From NCBI GenBank assembly GCA_036898135.1, contig CM072513.1, forward strand, positions 37,083,340 to 37,147,339: a stretch of DNA of 64,000 bases, in the 5' to 3' direction. The position numbers and the translations under genes are program-made. Shown in pieces: positions 34,581 to 44,382 of this stretch. This stretch comes from Oncomelania hupensis. Its lineage: Eukaryota > Mollusca > Gastropoda > Littorinimorpha > Pomatiopsidae. The notes under the pieces were generated by a model that did not search any database, was not told the DNA's origin, and saw only the letters and a list, made by a program, of their open reading frames with translations. Each line of letters begins with the position of its first letter. The stretch's first letter is position 1.

Positions 34581-35085
34581 AGATGAAATAGTCCAATTCA
34601 GGGACTGTGTAATCTCATCACACTCACCTACAATTTTCCACCCAAAACCAATGTTTGTGTAAGATTCATAAAATGAACTATAGGTTAATATTCAGAATCC
34701 TTGACTTAGAAGTGGTTGGTCGGTGTGTGTTTGTGTGTGTGTAAGAGAGAGATAGAGGGGGGGGGAAGGGGGGAGTGGGGGAACTAGGCCTTTGAAGTAA
34801 GGAGGCAGATATGGCCATATTTGAACTGATGTGCAGCCAAGGCGTAAGAGTGCAGTCTGAGGTGACGTATAAAGCCATTGTTCTCGCGTTAATGAACCCG
34901 AAGTCCCCTATACGCATCTGTGTCCGGGGACGGTAATCTATCCACGCAACGCATATGAACCCTCCGGCAAGGCAAGATGAGCAGAAGAGAACAAGGAGGA
35001 AAACTGAAAATTCCTACGATAATTTCCTAGTGTCAAATTCTGCATTGCCCAAACCAATCCGAGCGTTTAGTTGCATCAGAAAACA
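34581..35085. other. Unique-like part of duplicated block C
   Basis: Contains a short GT and G-rich tract (34725-34785). No gene is seen; it is homologous to 54184-54662. Confidence 0.5.
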
Positions 35086-35200
35086 AAATGTGCGCGCGCG
35101 CACAAACACACGCACACATAAACACGCGCGCGCTCACACACCCACACATACACACCCACACATACACACACACACTCACTCACTCTCTCTCTCTCACACA
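35086..35200. repeat. (CA)n-rich and (CT)n microsatellites
   Basis: CGCG/CA compound repeat followed by CT. Confidence 0.9.
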
Positions 35201-36357
35201 CATACAAAACTATTCACCACTGCGCTTTGAAGATTTTTATTTTTGAACTAAGTGTAGCGTGTTTTGGGAGACATGAGTACACATGTTATTTTCCGGATAG
35301 CATTGTTCACGAATATTAAATTTCGGGCAGTATTAGCTGTTACAAGTGTGTTACATTCAGGGCAATATTACATGTAGCAAGTTTTACTTCCTGGCAATAT
35401 TACATGTTACAAGCGTCACGTTTCTGGCAGTATTATGTTGCACACGTTACGTTCCGGGCAGCATTATTGTTGAGGGGCAGAATGGTCTTGACAACGTTCG
35501 TTGCTTTCGGGGCAGTATTATGAGGCAGATGTTAATTTCCTGGCAGTATTATATTAACATTGGCTATAGTCTAGGCAGTGTTATGTTAAAATTTGCTACA
35601 ATCCGAGCAGTGTTATGTTAACATCTGCTACAATCTGGGCAGTATTATGTTAACATTTGCTAAAATCCTATGTTAACATTGGCTATAGCTCGGGCAGCAT
35701 TGTGTTAACATTTGCTGCAATCCGGACAGTATTATGGTACCATGTGCTACAGTCGGGGCAATATTATGTTAACATGTGCAACAATCCAGGCAGTATTATG
35801 TGCACAATTGCTACATCCGGGGCAGTATTAGATTACAATTGATATTGTCTAGGCATCATTATCTTACTATGTAGAACAATTTTCCGAACAGTGTTAATCA
35901 TGGTTACATGTGTTATTCTCTGAGCAGAACTATTTTACCAGTGTTTCTCTTTTTGACATATGCAGCATTACAAATGGTTATTTTGTAGGCCGGGCAAAGA
36001 CTGGAGAGTCAGCGTTTCCACGGTTCCTCACATCGGAAAAAGTAGTAGTATGGCACTTCTGTACAGACAAGGCCCGGACAACAGGGCAGGGTGCTTTGAG
36101 CAGTACTTCCACACAATTTATAAAATTTTATGCAGTCGCCCTAAAACGAACAATGCACGACAAGTGAGTCCAGTGGTTTCCACCATCACTAAACAAAAAT
36201 GATACAGTTAAAAGAAAGAAAAAACAACAATGTATCGATTTCCGTATGTGTCTTATTTTTTCAATGGTCAGGAAACAGTTGACAAAAATCTTACTATATC
36301 GCGGTACTTGAACGTGGCAATATTACGTGTTACAAGCGTCACTTGTAAATGTAATGA
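35201..36357. repeat. Duplicated block copy 2, non-LINE part, with minisatellite
   Basis: Homologous to 27005-28027 but with more minisatellite units (about 35280-35900). It joins directly to the LINE 3' end at 36358, without the SINE cluster present in copy 1. Confidence 0.8.
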
Positions 36358-36359
36358 TA

Positions 36360-36875
36360 CAGTTCAGTTCAGTTGTTTGTTTTTATTTAACGTCTATTCA
36401 TTTCTTACAATGATTTTAGACGATTACACCCAGAGAGACACACACATAAATACACACCCACGAAGCTATACAATCAAAATATATATTTTAAATCAGTATT
36501 TAAAATAATACTTGCTATAGTTTCTATTATTGCTTGATTGTACAATATATTACTAATATGATCAGTGATTTTTAACATTAAATTCTTTGCCGTGTACAAT
36601 GGCAACAAAGATGTACACTCAAATAATAAGTTTTATAGAAAGTGGCTGTTGGCATATACAATTAATTTCTTTTGCATATTTTGTTAACCACGAATCCAAG
36701 TGCATTTTTATATATAACTTTAGAATCAACAGAAATTAATATATTAAATGTATTTAAATATGATTCAACAATATATTGCAATGCCATTCGAATGGCATAC
36801 AGCTCACAAGTAAATATTAAAAGTCCATTTTTAATATAATACGAATGTTCTATTTTTAGAGCTAGTATAACAAAT
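36360..36875 (-). pseudogene. I-type LINE relic 3' part (copy 2)
   Basis: Colinear with 29060-29900, with about 310 bp missing relative to copy 1 (junction near 36720). On the minus strand GAATAGACGTTAAATAAAAA and a CTGAACTGAACTG tail mark the 3' end. Coding remains are fragmentary (CELYAIRMALQYIVES-like). Confidence 0.65.
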
Positions 36876-37508
36876 TGTTACACTCCGTTCGATGTTGGTG
36901 TTTTTCTATCAGTAGTTGATTCAGCCCCAGTGCTGAAGTACTGATGAGTGTAGCTCAGATTCGTTTATCCACGCAACCCGTTCAATCAGCATACAAGTCA
37001 CAGAGTCGACGTATGAAGTTTTCCACTTTTATTCAGCACACATCAACAACTGCATACAATCGCCTTTTCACACTTTTACAACAACACTCTATCAACAGCA
37101 CAACAACCTTTGAAACAGTGCGGCACTTATGTAGTCTCTACATACTCGGGAACAAACGAGAATATCCTACATGAAACCCCACAACCAATCAAAACCAATT
37201 TCATCATCACTGTCTCACGTGACACAACCCTATTTGGAATGGAAGCTTCCATGGTTACCAACAGAACAATCCATACGCTTCGATCGATAGTAAACAACCA
37301 ATTCTCGAAGATTCTCAAATAATATCGACCAACTAAAAACACCAACGTTATACAAAGCTTCTTCTAATAACAACGCAAAATCAAATCAAAGATAAATACA
37401 CTCTATTACTGCATGCGTTGCAAAATAAAACGAACAGATCTATCGTGCGCGTCACACATAATATCGTGCGCATTTCACACGCACCATCATGCACGACTCA
37501 ACGTAACA
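36876..37508 (-). repeat. Solo LTR (LTR-B), inserted in LINE relic
   Basis: Begins TGTTACACTCCG and ends ACGTAACA. It is flanked by CAAAT (36871-36875) and CAACT (37509-37513), a 5-bp target duplication with one change. The empty site is visible in copy 1 at about 29890-29906 (AACAAATCCTGACCCG). AATAAA-type polyadenylation signal present on the minus strand. No internal coding region remains. Confidence 0.9.
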
Positions 37509-37513
37509 CAACT

Positions 37514-37766
37514 CCTGACCCGTTATCAAATGAATCCAATATTATACCATCTGTAAATATTTTAGGGGACAAGAATATATTTGTTTTAAGTGTTATTTTA
37601 TTTCACTTAGAAGAAAATTATTATTTTCATCTTTAATAACTTTAGAATAATCATCTACATAAAAATGTGCATATACGTGTACCAAAAATGGCATCTGAGG
37701 AAATAATGGCAAAATGGGTGTATTTAATATATGAATGTGACGTTCAGTCATTGTTTGATTTACATA
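37514..37766 (-). pseudogene. I-type LINE relic upstream part (copy 2)
   Basis: The minus strand reads NQTMTERHIHILNTPILP, VHVYAHFYVDDYSKVIKD and ENNNFLLSEIK, matching 31589-31750. Uninterrupted at the point where copy 1 holds the nested RTE. Confidence 0.6.
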
Positions 37767-37767
37767 C

Positions 37768-37776
37768 AACAACAAC

Positions 37777-37848
<72 letters not shown>

Positions 37849-37910
37849 AAGAAGAAGAAGAAGAATTACATTGCATTACATTAATAATAATAATAATAAC
37901 GGATTTTTAT
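37768..37910. repeat. (AAT)n and (GAA)n tracts
   Basis: AAT run then GAA run (to 37864), then another short TAA run and TTTTTATATAGCGGGTACTC, a weak match to GCGC-hairpin repeats. Confidence 0.85.
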
Positions 37911-38069
37911 ATAGCGGGTACTCCGGCCTATGACCAGACTCACCACGCTTTACATAGTCATTACATATACATACATGCACTCGATAAAACATCACTTTTG
38001 CTAAAATACACCAAAAGACGGAACAGTAAAGGTACAGACTATTTACAACTATGTACATAAATTACACAA

Positions 38070-38699
38070 TGTTACGTTGAAACGCGAACGATAGCATGTC
38101 TGAAACGCGCACGATAGATCTAATCGTTTCGATTTGCAAAGTATTCAATAATAGAGTTTATTTACCTTCGATTTGAGTTTGCGTTGTGGTTAGAGGAAGC
38201 TTAGTATAATGTTGATAATTTTAGTTGGACGATATTATTGGAGAATTCTCTAGATTTGCGTGTTTACTGTTGATAGAAACTTCCCGGTAATTGTAGAAAT
38301 TTTGAGAACATGCTTGGACAGAAAGGAAAGATGTATGACGTAAGACAGTGATGACGAAGTTAGAAGCGATTGGTTAAATTGCGTCATACTCGATTAATCC
38401 AGGGTGTTCTGGAGAAGAGATAGGCTATATAATTATGTGCCGCATTGTTTTGAGAGAGTGTGTGCTGTTGATAGTGTTGTTGGAAAGTAAAAAGTTGAGA
38501 TTGAAAAGGCGATTGTATGCAGTTGTTGATGTGTGCTGAATAAAAGTGGAAAACTTCATACGAAGACTCAGTGACTTGTATGCTGATTGAACGGGTTGCG
38601 TGGATAATCGAATCCGAACTTACACTCATCAGGAGAATTCACGCATTGGGGCTGAATCTACTACTGATAGAAAACATCACCATCAAACGGAATGTAACA
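38070..38699 (+). repeat. Solo LTR (LTR-B)
   Basis: Begins TGTTACGTTGAAACGCG, ends AATGTAACA, and has perfect 5-bp flanking repeats CACAA (38065-38069 and 38700-38704). It contains a TATATAA box (38425-38433) and GCTGAATAAA near 38533. It lies 560 bp from, and inverted to, the solo LTR at 36876-37508. Confidence 0.9.
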
Positions 38700-38894
38700 C
38701 ACAAAAAAGACAAAAATAGACTATTTACAACTATGTAAACAAATGACAAAAAAAGACAGAAATAGAATAGCAAAAACCTATTCACAGCTATTTATATGCC
38801 CGGTTAGGCCCAGGAATAAAAACAGTATAAATATTTACAGCCGTGTATACACTTACGGATCAGATATAGACAAAAGATGAGGGAATGGCAGCGG

Positions 38895-39454
38895 GATACA
38901 TTACATCATTATTGCTATAGGTCCAGCGGACTCTTCCGAGCCAAATCAGGACCGGACAACCCCTGAACCGCATAAAAGATCTGCTGAAACAACCCTAGTG
39001 GTAAAACTGAAAGCTCTCCACCAGCCAGTCACTTTACAATAAAGACATCCCACGCAGGGGACGCTGATGCTGTACTCTAATTTATCGAACCCCCATTTAC
39101 AAAAACAAAATAGAATACAAACATCATTATATATTATCAACAAAACACATAGATATAAAATTCCTACATTGCTAAATAATAACATCATAGGAAGCTCTAG
39201 TGACCACCTGGCAGAAAGCGTCCAATATTCCCAAGCTGATCCAACAGACCTCATACACAAATAAGGAGTCTTGTCCCGGAAGAGTTTTTAAGAAAAAAGG
39301 TCAAGCGAAGAAGAAGATAGTATAGCAGATTGATAGAACAGAGCAGGAATGAGAGAGAGCAAATGAGAAAGACAGTGACAGTGGGAATTTAAAGCACTAA
39401 ATTTCCAGAAAGTGTGGATACTATTTATACTGAAACCCCAGGCACCCCAACGGG

Positions 39455-39456
<2 letters not shown>
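38895..39456 (-). mobile_element. Family A repeat
   Basis: Full-length antisense copy: AGGTCCAGCGGACTCTTCCG hairpin at the left (3' end), inverted TATAAATAG-like box and CACCCCAACGGGGGT at the right (5' end), directly abutting the (TAA)n tract. Confidence 0.8.

Positions 39457-39458
<2 letters not shown>

Positions 39459-39516
<58 letters not shown>
39459..39516. repeat. (TAA)n, left part of a SINE-1 tail split by the gypsy element
   Basis: Continues at 51506-51584 on the other side of the LTR element. AATAA on both sides is the trivial 5-bp target duplication. Confidence 0.8.
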
Positions 39517-39518
<2 letters not shown>

Positions 39519-39540
39519 TCACGTGGGGTTTATGGGCTCT

Positions 39541-42500
39541 ATCCTATCCTATCCTATCCTGTCCCATAACCCGAAGGTCGTAGGGGCACCACAGATGATC
39601 GCTTAACCAGCATACTCCATCTTTCTCTGTCCTCAGCAGCCCTCATGGCTTCGCTCAGTGTCAAACCAGTCCATTCTCGAATGTTGTCCTCCCACCTCTT
39701 TTTCGGTCTCCCCCTTCTTCTACCTCCTTGCACTGTGCCTTGCAGAATGGTCTTTGCAAGGCCTGATGATCTGGTGACGTGGCCATACCATCGGAGTTTC
39801 CGTTTCTTCACCACTGTGAGCAGGTCATCGTGTTGTCCAATGGCTTGTGTGATGGTCTGTCGGACTTCAATGTTGGTGATGTGTTGGGTATAGGAAATGC
39901 ACAGAAGTCTTCTGTAGCACCTCATCTCCATGCTTTGTATTCTTCGTTGGAGATCTGCTGTGAGGGTCCATGCTTCGCAAGCATATAGGAAGATGGAGAT
40001 GACCAGAGAGCGCAGCAGTCTTACTTTGGAATGTAGACTGATGGTTCTGTCTTTCCAAATGGTCTTCAACCTTGTCAGGGCAGCAGTTGTTTGTGCGATC
40101 CTGGAGAGGACTTCATGTCGAGACCCATTGTCTGACACAATGGCTCCTAAATATTTGAAGCTGTGCACTGTGTTGAGGGATTGGCCTTGTACTTTGATGT
40201 CCGTGTTGATGCCATTGGTGTTGTTGGTCATCATTTTGGTCTTCTCTGCACTTATTTCCATTCCATAAGCTCTGGAGGTGGTGTCAAGCCTCTGTACAAG
40301 CTGTTCAAGTTCTTGTTCCTCTCCAGCCAATCCATCAATATCATCCGCAAAACGAAGATTGGAGATTGCTCTGCCCCCTATGCTGACTGTGCCTTCGTGA
40401 TCTGCAAGAGCATCTGACATGATGCGCTCTAGGAAGATGTTGAAGAGTGTTGGAGAGAGTAGGCATCCTTGACGCACACCGATTGTTGTTCTGAACCAGT
40501 TCCCGATGACGCTGTTATGGAGGACTGCACTGGTAGCCTTGTCATACAGGCTTTTGATGACTTCTATAATTTTAGGGCTGATGTTGTAAACTTTCATGGT
40601 TGCCCATAGAGCTGCATGCCAGACTCGGTCAAATGCCTTCTTGAAGTCTATGAACACATGATATAGATGTTGTTGGTGCTGTAGGTATTTCTCACAGATT
40701 ATTCTGAGGTTGAAAATCTGTTCAGTGGTACTTCGCCCTGCCATGAATCCTGCTTGTTCTTCAGCTATGATTTGTTCAGCTTGTGGTTTCAACCTGTTGA
40801 GTATTATTTTCAGGAGGACCTTGCTGGGATGGCTGATGAGGCTGATGGTGCGGTAATTTTCACACTCCTGAAGGTTACCTTTTTTGGGAAGAGTGATGAC
40901 AAGCGACTGGGTCCATGGTGTAGGCCATTCCCCACTCTGCCAGATCTTGTTACAGATAATGGTGAGAGCATCAGTCATCGCTTCTCCTCCTGCTTGTAGC
41001 AGTTCCGCTGGTATGTTGTCCACTCCCGCTGACTTCCCTTTCTTCAGCGATTGCACTGCTGCCTCAACTTCTTCCCGGAGAATTGGGAGGATTTCTTCTT
41101 CTTCTCTGCTCTCGGGACATGCTAGAACTGATGGGTCTCCATTTGGTGTATGGTTGTAAAGGTCAGAGCAGTACTCTGTCCATCTGTCCAAGACTTCTTG
41201 TTCTTCTGTAAGGCAAATGCCAGACTTGCTTTGGATAGTGGAGACTTTGGGCTGTTTAACACTTGTCAGCCGCTTCACCGTCTGGTAGGCCTTCTTGCTG
41301 TTGTTCTTGTTCAGATTGTTCTCTATTTCCTGGCATTGATCTTCTATCCAGTTCTCCTTTGCTGTGCGCATGCCTTTTCGGATGTCATTGTTGATTTTTC
41401 GGTAGACATCAGCTCCCTGTGAGGTGTTCTTTTTCTTTTTTAACTCTCTTCGTTTATCACACAGATCCAAAAGTTCAGGTGTGATCCACGGCTTCTTCTT
41501 TGGTCGGTGCTTGCCAAGGATCTCAGTGGCGGCATCTGTTACAGCTGAGTTGAAGGTATTAGTCATGGTGTTGACATCTACTTCGCCTGCCCCCAAAATA
41601 AGCAGTGGTGCAAATTTCCCTCCAATTGTGGCCTGAAATATTTTTGCCACCTCCGGGTCTTGCAGTTTGTCCAGGTCGAACTTCAGCCTAGTGCACTTTG
41701 CTGTATTTACTCTCTTCAAATGGAGCCGGAAAGACATCATCACGAGATCGTGGTCACTTCCAATGTCTGCTCCTGGAAAAGTGCGTGTCCTGCCAATGTT
41801 GATGCTTGATCTGAAGCGTTTCTTGACCATGATGTAGTCGATCTGGTTGTGATGTTCCCCGCCGGGACTGTGCCATGTCCATCGTCTGGATTTTTTGTGG
41901 AGACCAAGCGTGTTTGCCAGTACCAGATTGTTGTATCTGGCAAACTCCAATAGCCTCAGACCCCTGTCATTTGTCTCGTTGTTGCAGTGGGGTCCGCATG
42001 TGTCTCCCCAGTTGTGGTGCGCATCTTGGCCAACCTTGGCATTCCAGTCGCCTTGCACTATGACTATGTCCTTCTTCGGCACTTGGTCAAGGACCGCCTG
42101 TATATTTTCATAAAAATCCTCCACTTCGCTGTCTTCATAGTCTGATGTTGGGGCATAGGCCTGGATGATGGTAATGTTGAAAGGGGTTGCTCTCAGACGG
42201 ATGGTAAAGAGTCTACTGGAGACTGGGCGGCAACCCATGACAGTGGCTAGAATGTTCTTGTGGACCAAGAATCCAACGCCGTGTTCGTGCCTGTCATCTC
42301 TACCGCTGAAATAGAGCTTGTGGCCTTTGTCAGTCGTTGTTTCACCTAGGCCTTTCCAGCGCAGTTCGCTGATACCTAGAACGTTCCATCGATAGTGGTC
42401 CAGCTCGTGGGCCAGTTCTTCTAATTTTCCTTCCGCAGTTAGGGTCCTGACATTCCAGGTTCCTATGACGATGTTGTTTCTCGTGCGGATCTTGCTAATT

Positions 42501-42697
42501 TGTCCATCAGTAGCATACTTTTCACCTCCGTCCTGGTGGCCAACGGAAGGCGCGGTCCTTGTGTAGCCGGGCGACGACCGATCCGGCATGGAATTAGTGG
42601 ATAGCCTCATCATGTGTTGTGTCTTGGGCAAAAAAAAGACCTGGCAGGGCCCAATCCTCTCCAGGCTGTTGGCCACAGCCGAAATCCACGAATACAG
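39541..42697 (-). mobile_element. RTE retrotransposon with intact ORF, nested in gypsy 3' LTR
   Basis: Both sides carry TATGGGCTCT (39531-39540 and 42698-42707), and the uninterrupted LTR has it once (49274-49283). The (TATCC)n at 39541-39560 is the inverted 3' tail. The copy is 3157 bp, the usual RTE size, though the copy at 6190 suggests slightly more 5' sequence exists in the family. Confidence 0.95.
39554..42676 (-). CDS. RTE endonuclease-reverse transcriptase, intact 1040 codons
   Basis: One uninterrupted ORF. The apurinic-type endonuclease (about 68-320) has N75 (TWNVR), E104 (ISELRW), D210/N212 (GDWNA) and the SDH triad at 307-309. Reverse transcriptase (about 530-850) has KAFDRVWHA, VRQGCLLSPTLFN and catalytic FADD at 776-779. 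The C-terminal region (920-1005) has YGHVTRSSG and GGRRRGRPKKRWED, as in BovB/RTE-type proteins. The stop codon TAG lies within the first GGATAG unit of the tail, so there is practically no 3' UTR. All catalytic residues are present, so this could be an active source copy. It acts by target-primed reverse transcription at the chromosome. Confidence 0.95.
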   Translation of the reverse strand: MANSLERIGPCQVFFLPKTQHMMRLSTNSMPDRSSPGYTRTAPSVGHQDGGEKYATDGQISKIRTRNNIVIGTWNVRTLTAEGKLEELAHELDHYRWNVLGISELRWKGLGETTTDKGHKLYFSGRDDRHEHGVGFLVHKNILATVMGCRPVSSRLFTIRLRATPFNITIIQAYAPTSDYEDSEVEDFYENIQAVLDQVPKKDIVIVQGDWNAKVGQDAHHNWGDTCGPHCNNETNDRGLRLLEFARYNNLVLANTLGLHKKSRRWTWHSPGGEHHNQIDYIMVKKRFRSSINIGRTRTFPGADIGSDHDLVMMSFRLHLKRVNTAKCTRLKFDLDKLQDPEVAKIFQATIGGKFAPLLILGAGEVDVNTMTNTFNSAVTDAATEILGKHRPKKKPWITPELLDLCDKRRELKKKKNTSQGADVYRKINNDIRKGMRTAKENWIEDQCQEIENNLNKNNSKKAYQTVKRLTSVKQPKVSTIQSKSGICLTEEQEVLDRWTEYCSDLYNHTPNGDPSVLACPESREEEEILPILREEVEAAVQSLKKGKSAGVDNIPAELLQAGGEAMTDALTIICNKIWQSGEWPTPWTQSLVITLPKKGNLQECENYRTISLISHPSKVLLKIILNRLKPQAEQIIAEEQAGFMAGRSTTEQIFNLRIICEKYLQHQQHLYHVFIDFKKAFDRVWHAALWATMKVYNISPKIIEVIKSLYDKATSAVLHNSVIGNWFRTTIGVRQGCLLSPTLFNIFLERIMSDALADHEGTVSIGGRAISNLRFADDIDGLAGEEQELEQLVQRLDTTSRAYGMEISAEKTKMMTNNTNGINTDIKVQGQSLNTVHSFKYLGAIVSDNGSRHEVLSRIAQTTAALTRLKTIWKDRTISLHSKVRLLRSLVISIFLYACEAWTLTADLQRRIQSMEMRCYRRLLCISYTQHITNIEVRQTITQAIGQHDDLLTVVKKRKLRWYGHVTRSSGLAKTILQGTVQGGRRRGRPKKRWEDNIREWTGLTLSEAMRAAEDRERWSMLVKRSSVVPLRPSGYGTG

Positions 42698-44215
42698 TAT
42701 GGGCTCTGCACAATGGAATTATGGACCCTCACGTTTATTCGGTGGGAACTGCTAGTTAGTCACCCTATGAATTACTTTAATAAATTTATTTGTTTAGCTC
42801 GTTCTGGGTTAAGGTTGGGGTACAGAGATAGATAGAAAAATGGTAAAAGATTACTGTCACACTAGCTTTCACACGGCTATGAATCATATGTAGTCCAGCC
42901 ACTTGATAACAGTTAAAGTCACACATTTAATTCTTCTACTCTATACAAGGTTTTCTAGGTACTAATCTAACTTAAAAAGTCTCAGTCAATGCAAATAGTT
43001 CGATCGCTGATATTCTAGGCAGCTGTTATTTCTTCATCGGGCACTTGCTATTAGCGTTCATGTAGATTGGACTACTGTGGTCCGTTTTACAGTTTCTGAA
43101 GAGTGGACTACTGTGGTCCTGTTTTCTATCAGTTTAAGTGCACTGATTCCTGTGAGCACTTAACTGATGTATGGGGTGTTCGAAGTCCTTCTGTGAGGTA
43201 GCTTCTGGTACACCTGTGTCGTTGTGTAGTCTGGTCCCTTGCCACGCTGTGGGGTCTTGCAGGGTGTGTTCCAGGGTTAGCTCTCTCCGACTTGTGCGGT
43301 AGAGGCTACGCAGACAACTCGTCGTTTCTGTGGAGTTGGGCGCACGGGATAGCTCGCCTGCTCGTCTGTAATATAACTTATAAGAGACGAAATTCTGCAC
43401 AACCCTGAATAAGCGGTTTGTGCAGAGCGTCTCACTGAAAGCCAAAGTAGCCCTCAGTGATAGCTCCACATCTCTATACATAAGCGACGAACATTCTGCT
43501 ACTTCCGGGGTCCACTGGAATCTCACTCTAAATTCCTATACATATATAAATATAAATCGTGGCTAACTATACACATACAGAATTAATAATATTATAAACC
43601 TTCAGTGGTACAGCCACTGGTCTGCAAACATACACATAAGTTAAACAACAGTGGTTCCGTACGGTATACAACATGGCGGCGCAACCGGTCGTGTTTCGCT
43701 TCGTGGTCGGCTCTTCCACGTGGTACGGCAAATTCGGATTAATAATTCACATTTATGCATAGCAAATTCCACAAACATAATTTCAACAATACTATAAATA
43801 TATCACGATGAAACAGAAGGATGTTCATTTACCTGTTTTACAAGTTCAGGCCCGTGGTGACTTGATAGAATTCTAAGATTCTTAAGTACTGCTTCCTGGT
43901 CTCTGAGTGAAGATATTTCTCTAGCTATGTAGATGTTAACTCTTCCTCGTCTCACACACGACTGACTAAAACTGTGCTAGGTTTTGACCCAGTCAAACTG
44001 GCTCTAACCGCTTTGCCTGAGCTCTGGTTGGTTATAATTTTTACGACTCTCGCCCACAGTACTGACTAACTACGCAGCGTGGGTCAGCCTCGCAGTGTGT
44101 GGACCTATGTGTACTTGTAATTGCTTGCTGTGTAATACCCTAACTCTCTAATGTTACAATGACTACACAAGGCTAAATAGAGAATAGGCAGAGTAAAACT
44201 AGCCAGTTCGTGACA

Positions 44216-44230
44216 GGCTCCCTCAACTGA
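44216..44230 (-). promoter_or_regulatory. Candidate polypurine tract of the gypsy element
   Basis: The coding strand reads TTGAGGGAGCC just before the 3' LTR. The purine run is short (GAGGGAG), so this is a weak but correctly placed candidate for second-strand priming. Confidence 0.4.
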
Positions 44231-44382
44231 AAAAAGGCGATGACTACTGGATTCGACCTTTTTCTACTACAGAGCCTAGTTTAACGCTGCACTATCCTAG
44301 GGTCCTATTTACAAACTAAGTAAGTTGCTCTACCTGAGCTGCAATGCTGTGCCAGGTAGCTATGGACACTAGTGACAGGGTT

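Larger units (their letters stand above)
33341..35085. repeat. Duplicated block C (partner at 52495-54662)
   Basis: Colinear over about 1.75 kb with 52495-54662 from the SINE-1 end through TGCATCAGAAAACA. The partner has one extra insertion (family A at 52655-53107). The junction GCTGCAAGGGAACAGTAAAA near 33490 is the empty site. Confidence 0.9.
39517..44215 (-). repeat. Gypsy 3' LTR, split by RTE insertion
   Basis: Consists of 39517-39540 and 42708-44215 (1532 bp in all), interrupted by the RTE at 39541-42697 and one copy of its target duplication. Confidence 0.92.

Noticed and set aside
43134..43526. 130-codon ORF inside the gypsy LTR
   Set aside because: The other LTR has a 7-bp deletion that shortens it, there is no recognisable motif, and LTRs seldom encode proteins. 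Probably chance.
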